64,000 nucleotides of DNA from Cardiobacterium sp. Marseille-Q4385 (lineage in GTDB: Bacteria; Pseudomonadota; Gammaproteobacteria; Cardiobacteriales; Cardiobacteriaceae): NCBI RefSeq assembly GCF_916618745.1, contig NZ_OU745373.1:124001-188000 (forward strand), given 5' to 3'. This document shows positions 1 through 7,505 of this stretch, one piece after another. The notes beneath the pieces are model-generated. The model was not told the DNA's origin and ran no database searches. It was given only the letters and a program-made list of their open reading frames with translations. The number at the start of each line of letters is the position of its first letter. The stretch's first letter is position 1. A program made the translations under genes and the position numbers.

Positions 1-299
1 CGGCCATACACCGAAAAGAGAAAAAACATAATGCCTCCCAATCAATATAACGTGCACTATGCGCTTTACTCAGGAATACTGCTTGAAGTAAGCGTGAATT
101 GTGTGTGAAAAAACAGGGACGTCATTTATCCCGCTTGGTGCGAAAAATCCCCGCCCTGTGAGACTGTGAGAGATAAGGGTATGAACGCCATCCATGAACA
201 GACGCATATTTGTAGCCCGCGCGAGGCGGTATTTTTCGCCGCATGCCGCCGGGCGGGGTGATAAAGTACGCGCCGTTTTTTCATGTCTCAGAGGGTTTT

Positions 300-911
300 A
301 TGCAGGGTCAGTTGTGGATTGTGGCTGCGCCGTCCGGCGGCGGCAAAACGAGTTTGATTGCCGAGGCGGTGCGCGTGCTGGATGATGTGGTCGAAAGCGT
401 GTCGCACACGACGCGGCCGGCGCGTCCCGGCGAGATCGAGGGCGTGCATTATTTTTTTGTCCCGCCCGAGCGCTTCCAGGCGATGATCGATGCTGACGGT
501 TTTCTCGAATATGCGCAGGTTTTCCACAATGCTTACGGTACGGCGGCGGCACAGGTAGACGCGCTGCTTGCAGCGGGCAAGGACGTGATTTTGAGCATCG
601 ACTGGCAGGGTGCGCAGCAGGTGATGGCGCGCCGCCCGGATACGCGGTCGGTGTTTCTGCTGCCGCCGTCGCTGGATGCTTTGCGCGAACGTTTGACCGC
701 ACGCGGTCAGGACAACCCTACGGTGGTGGAAAAGCGCATGGCGGAGGCGGAGGAGCAAATCAGCCACTTCAGCGCGTTTGAGTTTGTGATTGTCAACGAG
801 GTGTTTGCGCAAGCGGCCGGGGAATTGCAGGCGCTGATTACCACCGACCGCCTGCGCCGCACGCGGCGCGAGCAGGATTTGCAGCCGCTGCTGGCGCGAC
901 TGGGTCAGTAA
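300..911 (+). CDS. gmk: Guanylate kinase
   Basis: Phosphorylates GMP to GDP with ATP in the cytosolic guanine nucleotide pathway. The 203-residue product matches the usual length of about 205. The P-loop APSGGGKT lies at residues 10-17, followed near residues 37-55 by the GMP-binding region with SHTTRPARPGEIEG. An in-frame TTG/ATG extension upstream exists, but ATG 300 is preceded by a GAGGG ribosome site and gives the family's normal N-terminus. rpoZ, often its neighbour in gammaproteobacteria, does not follow; the gene ends in its own hairpin terminator facing a convergent gene. Confidence 0.96.
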   Translation: MQGQLWIVAAPSGGGKTSLIAEAVRVLDDVVESVSHTTRPARPGEIEGVHYFFVPPERFQAMIDADGFLEYAQVFHNAYGTAAAQVDALLAAGKDVILSIDWQGAQQVMARRPDTRSVFLLPPSLDALRERLTARGQDNPTVVEKRMAEAEEQISHFSAFEFVIVNEVFAQAAGELQALITTDRLRRTRREQDLQPLLARLGQ

Positions 912-964
912 GCGGAAGCTGCAATTTATCCCGCTTGGCGGGTTTTCACATGCGACAAAAAAGC

Positions 965-986
965 CTCCCCACTGGGGAGTTTTTTT
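965..986 (+). terminator. Rho-independent terminator of gmk
   Basis: Stem CTCCCC/GGGGAG with a three-base loop followed by seven T. It lies between the convergent gmk and the WG-repeat gene. Confidence 0.8.
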
Positions 987-1016
987 GTGCCGCTTTTCTG
1001 CATAAGCAGCAGGCGT

Positions 1017-2045
1017 CTAAAACCACTGCAACGGCAGTTCACGCAGGCGGCGTTCGACATCGAAGCGATTGAGTCCATCGCGGTGTTGCACCATGTCCGT
1101 GCGGACTTCGTGCAGGGCGTCGCGCAGCCAGGTTTTCAGCGGTATCAGTGTGTTTTCACCCCAGGCGCGGTAGTAGAGACGGCCTTCGCGGTCGGCGACG
1201 ATGCGGGACAGTTCTTCGTTGCGGTAGGGTTGGCGTTCGTCGTCGTATTCGTAGGCACTTATGAGGTAGTAGGGGTTGGTGCGGCTGGGGCGGGCGGTAA
1301 TGACGAAGGCGAGGCTGCGGCCATCACCCGGGCGTCCGTCGTCGTAATACGCCAGTTCGCTCAGCGCTGAGGTCGCGTTGAGCTTTGCCACGATGTACTG
1401 CTCGAAGGGGTTGTGGGTAAAGGGATAGGGGTAGTAGCGTCCGTCAATTCTCACGTCTGTCGGCGAGGTCGGCTGCGCCTTACCCCGCACGGTTTCGCCT
1501 TTTTGGTTGATGATGTGGCTTTGTGCGCTGTGATCAACGGCATCCAGCACGGCGTGTTCGCCGCCATCGATCCATTTGGTGCGCCAGTTACCGGTATAGA
1601 CGGTTGCATAGCCGTGCGAGAAGGGGTCGGCTGCGGCGTATTGCGCGGGGATGACTTTGCGTCCGTTGCCATCAACGAAGCCGACTTTGCCGTCCTCAAT
1701 AAAGCGGCGGTAGCCTTCTTCCCAGTAATCCATACCGTTGTCAAAAGAAATGGGCGAGTAGAGGTAGTGGCCAGCGCGGTCATAGATATCGCCCGCCGCC
1801 CAGGCCGGGGCATCGTCGGCGGCGCGGGGCTGATGAATGCTGGTGATAAATTCGATTTCTCCGCCCTGCGGATCCTCGTCGTACACTGTCCAGCCAATAT
1901 CGGGATAGCGGGCGGGCACCAGCACTCGCCCCGCCTCGTCTTTCAGGCCAACACGGTCGTCTTCCCGAAAATAATGCAGCGGAGCGGCAATGAGCGGCGA
2001 CATAAGCAGCAAGGTGAGGAGCGGGACGATGTAGAGACGGGGCAT
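1017..2045 (-). CDS. Exported WG-repeat protein
   Basis: A 342-residue protein of unknown role. The first 21 residues form a signal peptide (MPRLYIVPLLTLLLMSPLIA), so the product is probably periplasmic or surface located. Residues around 120-150 contain a WG beta repeat (GKVGFVDGNGRKVIPAQY), and residues 30-60 hold a degenerate one (DRVGLKDEAGRVLVPARY). WG repeats are structural units found in many secreted bacterial proteins and give no specific activity. It is the last minus-strand gene of the group that starts near 5.0 kb, but a 126-base gap separates it from the membrane protein before it. Confidence 0.8.
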   Translation of the reverse strand: MPRLYIVPLLTLLLMSPLIAAPLHYFREDDRVGLKDEAGRVLVPARYPDIGWTVYDEDPQGGEIEFITSIHQPRAADDAPAWAAGDIYDRAGHYLYSPISFDNGMDYWEEGYRRFIEDGKVGFVDGNGRKVIPAQYAAADPFSHGYATVYTGNWRTKWIDGGEHAVLDAVDHSAQSHIINQKGETVRGKAQPTSPTDVRIDGRYYPYPFTHNPFEQYIVAKLNATSALSELAYYDDGRPGDGRSLAFVITARPSRTNPYYLISAYEYDDERQPYRNEELSRIVADREGRLYYRAWGENTLIPLKTWLRDALHEVRTDMVQHRDGLNRFDVERRLRELPLQWF

Positions 2046-2171
2046 GGGATTCTCCGTGCGGATGGGAAAGACATTTATCGCGAACCCTGTCCGCAGGCCA
2101 GGGAGAACGGATATTCGTACCAGACGCCGGGGATCTATCGTGACGGATCATCTTGGGTTTACGCCTATCGC

Positions 2172-2603
2172 CTAACTACGCGGCAGTTGCCGGTGCAGCC
2201 ACCAGCCGCCAATCAGCATCGCCAGCGAGGCGATAGCGGCTATCAGCCAAGCATAGAGCGGGATATTCAGGGTACCGCCACTCAGGGTGTAGGTAAGTAC
2301 CAGCAACGCTTGCAGCAACAGGTTGCCCCAGCCGCAGCGCAAGAGGCGCGGCTGTCGCCATTTTCCTGCGCAGTGCACTTGCAGCGGCGCGGCATTGATG
2401 AGGGTAAAGAGAACGGCGGCGCAAGCGAGGAGGCGCGGCAGGTGCGTCGGGTTTTGTGGTGTGTTCAGCCACATCATGACCAGCAGCAGCGCGCCGCAAC
2501 CGGCGAGGTTGACGGTCAGTGTCGCCGCCCAGTACACCGCCCGTTGCGGGCGGTTCAGGGCGTTTTGCCGCTGGCGTAGCAGGCGCTCTTGGGCCGGGGT
2601 CAT
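2172..2603 (-). CDS. Small four-helix membrane protein
   Basis: A 143-residue protein with about four hydrophobic segments. ATG 2603 overlaps the stop of the hydrolase-methyltransferase gene as ATGA, so it is probably translationally coupled to it. The middle (INAAPLQV, then a basic PRLLRCG stretch) matches the protein at 15457-15984 (VNTAPLQV, then RRLLHCG), so the two are paralogues. An upstream in-frame start would lie deep in the preceding gene and was not used. I do not recognise the family. Confidence 0.7.
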   Translation of the reverse strand: MTPAQERLLRQRQNALNRPQRAVYWAATLTVNLAGCGALLLVMMWLNTPQNPTHLPRLLACAAVLFTLINAAPLQVHCAGKWRQPRLLRCGWGNLLLQALLVLTYTLSGGTLNIPLYAWLIAAIASLAMLIGGWWLHRQLPRS

Positions 2604-4342
2604 GCTTTGACGGCCAGGCTCACGGTGAAGATGCCGTATTCGTCGATCCATTGGTGGATTTTACGGAAACCTGCTTTGGCGACGAGTTGGTCCATTTCTT
2701 GCTGGCTGCGGCGGCGCATGACCCAGTCCGGGCTGCCGGCTTTGTGGCTGGTAAGCGCACGGGCGATCATTTCCAGCTGCGGGTGCCAGGGCTGGCCGGT
2801 GTAGATGAGGTAGCCGCCGCTTTCGATGGCGTCGCCGAAGCCCATGAGGGATTCCTGGATGAGGTCGTTGTCGGCAAAGAGTTCGTGTAGCCCGGAGACG
2901 ATGCCGAGCGTCGGGCGCGGGGTGAGATTTTGGTAGTTGGCACGGTCGAAGGCGTTGACTTCGTCGAAGCTGACGAGGTTTTGCAGGCCGCGTTCTTGGA
3001 TGAGTGCGCGTCCGGCGGCGACGTTGATCGGGCTGTAGTCACGCAGGCGGACGCTGTCGGGTCTGACTTTATCCGTCAGCGCGTCCAGCACGTAACGGCC
3101 ATGCCCGGAGGCGATGTCGAGGACATGCACGGGTTTGCCCGCCGCGCGCAGTTGAGCGAAGGCGGTAGCGATGGCTTTGCCGATGTTGACTTTGCGCTCA
3201 CGGATGCCGCGCCAGCCGATGGCGTTCAGGTAGTGGCGGTCATAAGCGAGGCCGATGGCGTTTTTGCCTTGCGGGGTGTTGCGATAGACGTAATCGAGGG
3301 TGCTGCCGGAATCGTAACCGGTGTCGCGACCGATGCGCAGTCCTTCGCTCCAGCGCGCGCCGAGGCGCATCATGGCGCGGTAGAACGCCCAATACAGCCC
3401 GCGCGGCGAGTAGCGCGGCAACGGCGTGGCGAGTTCGTCGGCCTCGATACGGCTGGCGCTCGCGAGATGCGCATTCGTCACGTCCACGCTGTGCGGCGGT
3501 GCGGCGAAGCGTTCGCGCAGGAAGCGGCGCATGGGCGCGAAGGCCAGCTCGCGTTGCTCTTCGCCGAGGGTGTCGTGATAGAAGCCAGGCAGGATGTGGC
3601 GCTCTTTGATGTGGCTGCCGAGGTGGTTGTAGAAGTCGTGTTGCGGTTTGTGGTGCACCACCCAGTCGTCGCCGGAGACAAAGAGTTGCAGCGGCGTGGT
3701 GATGGCCTGGGCATCGGCAACGACGCGGTCGGCGGTGTCGTAGAGGCCGAGCAGGATGCGCACCGAGATGGGGCGAACGATCAGCGGGTCACGGTTGAAA
3801 TCGTCCTGCCGCGCCTTGTTGTGGGTGAGGTAGTGCGCCTTGACGTAGCTGTTGACGAAGAAGTTGCCGCGCAGTTTGTAGAGCAGGCGCAGGCCGCTAC
3901 GCGCGAAAGGAACATAAAGCTTGACCTTGAACGCAGGCGAAGCGAGCACGGCGCAGCGCACCGGCGGAGCGTAGTCGTGCAACCAGGCGGCGACTTGCAC
4001 CGCGCCGACGCTTTGCGCGATGACGGCGATGTTTTCCAGCCGGATGCCGTATTCGCGCTCAATGTGCCGCATGAAATCCTGAATATCGGCGACGGAGCGG
4101 GCGACGCTGGGCGAATCTCCACGCGCGCCGGGGCTGTGGCCGTGCCCGCGCGCGTCCCAGGCGAAATAGGCAAAGTCGTCGAAACCAAGCTCGTCGGCGA
4201 CAAACATCAGGCGACCGGAATGCTCGTGCCCCCGGTGGAAAAGGACGATGGCCTTGTCCGTGCTGCCGTCTTTGGCGGGGCGGTAGCGGTAAAAAAGTGA
4301 CGTGCCGTCGCTGGTAGTGAAAGTCTTTTGCTGTTCGTTCAT
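2600..4342 (-). CDS. Alpha/beta hydrolase fused to SAM methyltransferase
   Basis: A 580-residue two-domain cytosolic enzyme. Residues 1-280 are a lysophospholipase-type alpha/beta hydrolase with probable nucleophile Ser111 in AQSVGA (first glycine of GxSxG replaced by Ala), acid Asp225 and base His256. Residues 340-580 are a class I methyltransferase with motif I at 407-418 (VLDIASGHGRYV). The same fusion is known in other proteobacteria, where it is annotated as a bifunctional hydrolase/methyltransferase. It lies 67 bases after a CDP-alcohol phosphatidyltransferase gene and overlaps a membrane protein gene, which suggests work on a lipid. The substrate is unknown. Confidence 0.85.
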   Translation of the reverse strand: MNEQQKTFTTSDGTSLFYRYRPAKDGSTDKAIVLFHRGHEHSGRLMFVADELGFDDFAYFAWDARGHGHSPGARGDSPSVARSVADIQDFMRHIEREYGIRLENIAVIAQSVGAVQVAAWLHDYAPPVRCAVLASPAFKVKLYVPFARSGLRLLYKLRGNFFVNSYVKAHYLTHNKARQDDFNRDPLIVRPISVRILLGLYDTADRVVADAQAITTPLQLFVSGDDWVVHHKPQHDFYNHLGSHIKERHILPGFYHDTLGEEQRELAFAPMRRFLRERFAAPPHSVDVTNAHLASASRIEADELATPLPRYSPRGLYWAFYRAMMRLGARWSEGLRIGRDTGYDSGSTLDYVYRNTPQGKNAIGLAYDRHYLNAIGWRGIRERKVNIGKAIATAFAQLRAAGKPVHVLDIASGHGRYVLDALTDKVRPDSVRLRDYSPINVAAGRALIQERGLQNLVSFDEVNAFDRANYQNLTPRPTLGIVSGLHELFADNDLIQESLMGFGDAIESGGYLIYTGQPWHPQLEMIARALTSHKAGSPDWVMRRRSQQEMDQLVAKAGFRKIHQWIDEYGIFTVSLAVKA

Positions 4343-4409
4343 GGGGATTCCTTATTGCGAGGTGAAAAACGGAGAGGATTGTAGCCTATGCGGCTTCTTA
4401 GACTATCGC

Positions 4410-5006
4410 TCAATCGCGCAAACCCAGCCGCACCCGCTGCACACAGGTGACAACCAGCAAGGCAACCAGCCCCCACATTGGCCATAGCATCCACGCGGGC
4501 AACTGCCCCGCCAGGGCGTACCACAGCGCCAGTGCGCCGATGACAAAGGCACGGTCGCTTTTGCCGAGCGGGCCGTCATAGCGGCGGCTGTTGCCATGTA
4601 CCTGCCCCAGCACGCCACAAAATTCCGTCAGCGCCGCGAAGAAAATAAAACAACCGATGACCAGCGGGCCAAACGGCGCAATCAGGGCAAAAGGCAGATA
4701 GAGCGCGGCATCAGCGATGACGTCTGTCAATTCATTGAGATAACCGCCGAGACGGGACTTCTGCCCGAACTCGCGTGCCAGCATCCCATCCGCCGCATTC
4801 AGCGCCATGCGCAGAAAGAGCCACAGCGGCAGCAAAATAAAGACACGGGCGCAATGCGGTGCCAGCGCAAAACCAATACCGAAACCGACGGAAATCAAAC
4901 AGGCAAAAAGCGTAACCTGATTGGCGGTGACCCCGCGCGCATAAAGCTGCCGCACCAGCGGGCGCAACAGCTGTTGAAATTTGGGTTTCAGTTCATAAAT
5001 GCTCAT
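4410..5006 (-). CDS. CDP-alcohol phosphatidyltransferase family protein
   Basis: A 198-residue membrane enzyme of the family that moves a phosphatidyl group from CDP-diacylglycerol to an alcohol. The signature appears as NAADGMLAR, then G, GYLN, ELTD. The first and third aspartates of the usual D-xx-DG-xx-AR...G-xxx-D-xxx-D motif are both asparagine. I believe this NELTD form is seen in the YnjF-like subfamily, so it may mark different chemistry rather than decay. ATG 5006 was chosen for its GAGG site; the longer frame begins in unrelated sequence. It leads the group with the hydrolase-methyltransferase. Confidence 0.82.
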   Translation of the reverse strand: MSIYELKPKFQQLLRPLVRQLYARGVTANQVTLFACLISVGFGIGFALAPHCARVFILLPLWLFLRMALNAADGMLAREFGQKSRLGGYLNELTDVIADAALYLPFALIAPFGPLVIGCFIFFAALTEFCGVLGQVHGNSRRYDGPLGKSDRAFVIGALALWYALAGQLPAWMLWPMWGLVALLVVTCVQRVRLGLRD

Positions 5007-5093
5007 GGGCAACCTCAGCGGAAAAGCGTGGAAAGTGCGCATTATCGCCGCTTTGCCAAGAAATCCGCACCCACAACCCCATTCAAGCATCCA

Positions 5094-5714
5094 TTACGAA
5101 AGACGCGCCCTGCCCGCAACATTATCCCCGCCGTACATCCCGCCGATAATCTCCGTCAACCAGTCGAAAACCGCAAGGACGCGCGGGCTGGTGATGCTGC
5201 GTTGCGGACGGTAGAGAAAGACCGGCCAGCGGTAGCGTTCCAGCTCGGGCAGAAGTTCCACCAGCCGCCCGGCGGCGAGGTGTGGCCAGCAATAACTATC
5301 GCCGATAAGGGCACAGATAGCCCCCGCCAGCACCGCCGCCAGTTCGCTGTAAGCGTCGTCGCAAATAAAGCGCGGGGTTTTCGGCATGACCTGCACCGTG
5401 TCACTGATCGACCACCCCCAGGAGCGGCCGGTGTTGATATTGATCTGGTTGCCAGTGGGGTAGCGGGCGAGGAGATCGTCGAGGTCGGCGGGCGTGCCCA
5501 ATTTTTCCACCAGCGACGGCGCAGCCACCAGCAATTCGCGGGTGTAGCCGAGGTGGCGCACAACCATCCACGGCTCCGGTTCGCTGCCGATGCGCAAGCC
5601 AATGTCGATCTGGTTTTCCACGTTGTTCAAGCGGGCGGCGTTGAGACGCGTCACCACCTGCGGCGTTATAGACAGATGCTGCGCTGTCTCGCAGAATTGC
5701 AGGGTATTGACAGC
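5094..5714 (-). pseudogene. LysR-type regulator remnant
   Basis: The effector-binding half is readable (NQIDIGLRIG, then a full C-terminal domain) and a short piece of the winged helix survives (FCETAQHLSITPQVVTR, about 5653-5696). About 100 residues that should lie between them are missing, and the N-terminus stops near 5712 where the hydrolase remnant begins on the other strand. Without the complete helix-turn-helix wing and linker it cannot be a normal regulator. A GTG at 5657 could start a truncated effector domain, but I see no reason to think it functions. Confidence 0.8.
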
Positions 5715-5909
5715 GGTGCAGGAGTATTAGTGCACGGCGAAAAAGCGCACTCGCGTTATTTCAGCGAGGACGCGTTTAAGTCGCTGGACAGCCAGGATAA
5801 AGAGCTGTTTATCGTCAAAGGCGCGAACCACACCGATTTGTACGACAACACCACGGGCAAGATTCCCTTCGACAAATTCGAGCAGTTCTTCAAGAAGAAC
5901 CTGAAATAA
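5715..5909 (+). pseudogene. Alpha/beta hydrolase C-terminal remnant
   Basis: The frame reads GVLVHGEKAHSRYFSEDAF and then KGANHTDLYD to a TAA at 5909. This is the last 60 or so residues of a YcjY-like alpha/beta hydrolase, including the catalytic His region (GANH). The first four fifths of the gene, with nucleophile and promoter, are absent. Such hydrolases are often divergent from a LysR gene, and the LysR remnant starts directly beside it on the other strand. Confidence 0.78.
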
Positions 5910-5917
5910 GCAGAAAA

Positions 5918-5941
5918 GCCGCCCGCAAAGGCGGCTTTTTA
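5918..5941 (+). terminator. Terminator after hydrolase remnant
   Basis: GCCGCC/GGCGGC stem with a six-base loop and a T run. It is preserved although the gene it served is broken. Confidence 0.75.
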
Positions 5942-6010
5942 ATAGAGAATGCCATAAAAACCTTACTACTCGCCGCCGCCCTCTGTATCAACATCGCCTT
6001 TGGGAACACC

Positions 6011-6349
6011 ATGAACATCACCCTCAACGGCCAAACTTTTACCGCCACCCTCGCTGATACCCCGGCAGCCGACGCCTTGCAACAACAACGGCCGCTCACC
6101 CTCAATCTGCGCGACTACAACCGCAACGAAAAAATCGGCCCGCTGCCGCAGGCTCTGCCTGCCAACGACGAAGCCGTTGGGCGCATCGAAGCGGGCGATA
6201 TCCTGCTCTGGCAGGGCAACAGCCTGGTCATCTTCTACGAAAGTTTCGCTACGCCGTACCGCTACACTCGGCTTGGCAAAATCGACAAAGTCGCCAACTT
6301 AAAATCCGCCGTCGGTACGGGGAATGTATCGGCCAAACTTGAACGCTGA
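6011..6349 (+). CDS. Cyclophilin-like fold protein
   Basis: 112 codons from ATG 6011. The product resembles the small cyclophilin-like (MTH889/TM1367-type) beta-barrel family: an MNITLNGQTFTATL start, the GDILLWQGNSLVIFY core strand and a YTRLGKI end. The frame is open for 19 codons upstream and encodes a convincing signal peptide (KTLLLAAALCINIAFGNT), but the position of the expected start is ATA (5954-5956). Either the exported form uses a non-standard start, its start was lost, or the protein now starts at 6011 and stays in the cytosol. Function of the family is unclear. Confidence 0.7.
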   Translation: MNITLNGQTFTATLADTPAADALQQQRPLTLNLRDYNRNEKIGPLPQALPANDEAVGRIEAGDILLWQGNSLVIFYESFATPYRYTRLGKIDKVANLKSAVGTGNVSAKLER

Positions 6350-6434
6350 GAACGCCTGATACCAAAAGCAAAAATAGCCCGTCCATGCTCCTGCTACCGG
6401 GCTGACTGTGCCGCTTTTTATCGAGGAAATTAAA

Positions 6435-7037
6435 ATGAAAAACGCCGTGATATACATACATGGCAAAGGCGGAAATGCCAAAGAAGCCGATTACTATAAA
6501 AAATTCTTTAGCAATGAATATGACATTATCGGCTTTGATTACAAAGCGGATTTTCCTTGGGATACCAAGGAGGAGTTGCCAAAATTCTTTGATTTTATCG
6601 CGCCGCAATATGGCAAGATTTTCTTGATAGCAAATAGTATCGGTGCTTATTACGCCATGCTATCGCTAGCGGATAAACCTATTGAAAAGGCGATGTTCAT
6701 ATCGCCCATCGTTGACATGGAAAAATTGATTTTGAACATCATGATTTGGTCAAACGTAACAGAGGAAGAACTGCACAAAGAAAAGGTAATCGAGACATCC
6801 TTTGGAGAAACGTTATCTTGGGAATATCTTTCTTATGTGAGAAATCATCTCATAAACTGGCATATCCCAACCAATATTCTTTACGCAGAGAACGATAATC
6901 TAAATTCATTAGAAATCATAACAAGTTTTGCCCATAAACTGGGCGCCAGTCTAACCGTCATGAATAATGGTGAACATTGGTTTCATACAGAGGAAGAAAT
7001 GGCTTTCCTGGATAACTGGTTTAAGACGTTTATATAA
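6435..7037 (+). CDS. Alpha/beta hydrolase, AT-rich gene
   Basis: A 200-residue small alpha/beta hydrolase. The strand and oxyanion loop are at residues 5-12 (VIYIHGKG), the likely nucleophile is Ser68 in IANSIGAY (Asn in place of the first Gly), the acid is Asp154, and the base is His181 or His184. ATG 6435 follows GAGGAAATT; an in-frame ATG at 6408 has no ribosome site. Base composition is near 40% GC against about 60% around it, and codons are A/T-ending, so it is probably a recent import. Substrate unknown. Confidence 0.8.
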   Translation: MKNAVIYIHGKGGNAKEADYYKKFFSNEYDIIGFDYKADFPWDTKEELPKFFDFIAPQYGKIFLIANSIGAYYAMLSLADKPIEKAMFISPIVDMEKLILNIMIWSNVTEEELHKEKVIETSFGETLSWEYLSYVRNHLINWHIPTNILYAENDNLNSLEIITSFAHKLGASLTVMNNGEHWFHTEEEMAFLDNWFKTFI

Positions 7038-7121
7038 CCTGTCCCGATACCTGTGCTATTTTTTAGACGGTCTTTAAGTGTTATGTTAGCGTCTCTTTTT
7101 ACTGGCAATTAAGGAGCCCCC

Positions 7122-7505
7122 ATGACCCTCGCTTACTGGTGCATTTTCATCACCATTTTCCTGCCCATCCTCTGCGCCGCTTATGCCAAGCGTCTCGGCG
7201 GTTTCACAATGGCCGATAACCACGAGCCGCGTGCCTTTCTCGCCAATTTGAGCGGCAAAGCGGCGCGGGCGGATGCGGCGCAGCGTAACAGCTATGAAAT
7301 CTTCCCGCCGTTTGCTGCCGCCGTCATCATCGCGCATGTAACAGGCGGGGCGGCACAAGGCGTCATCAACTTCTGGGCGCTGCTCTTTGTCGCTAGCCGC
7401 ATCGCCTTCGTCCTCTGCTATATCCACGACAAGTCGCTTGCCCGTTCGGTGCTCTTCGGCGTCAACCTGCTCTGCATCATCGCCCTTTTCATCGCCGCCG
7501 CATGA
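7122..7505 (+). CDS. MAPEG family membrane protein
   Basis: 127 residues with four hydrophobic segments and the MAPEG core pattern (AQRNSYEIFPPFAAAVI, then ASRIAFVLCYI). The family includes glutathione-dependent membrane enzymes of eicosanoid metabolism; bacterial members are mostly uncharacterised, so no reaction can be given. AAGGAG precedes the ATG. The stop overlaps the xseA start as ATGA, so the two genes are translationally coupled. Confidence 0.85.
   Translation: MTLAYWCIFITIFLPILCAAYAKRLGGFTMADNHEPRAFLANLSGKAARADAAQRNSYEIFPPFAAAVIIAHVTGGAAQGVINFWALLFVASRIAFVLCYIHDKSLARSVLFGVNLLCIIALFIAAA

Noticed and set aside
31..108. 25-codon frame before gmk
   Set aside because: No ribosome site or recognisable product.
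4596..5909. 437-codon plus-strand frame ending in the hydrolase remnant
   Set aside because: Only the last 60 codons resemble a protein; the rest is antisense to the phosphatidyltransferase and LysR remnant.
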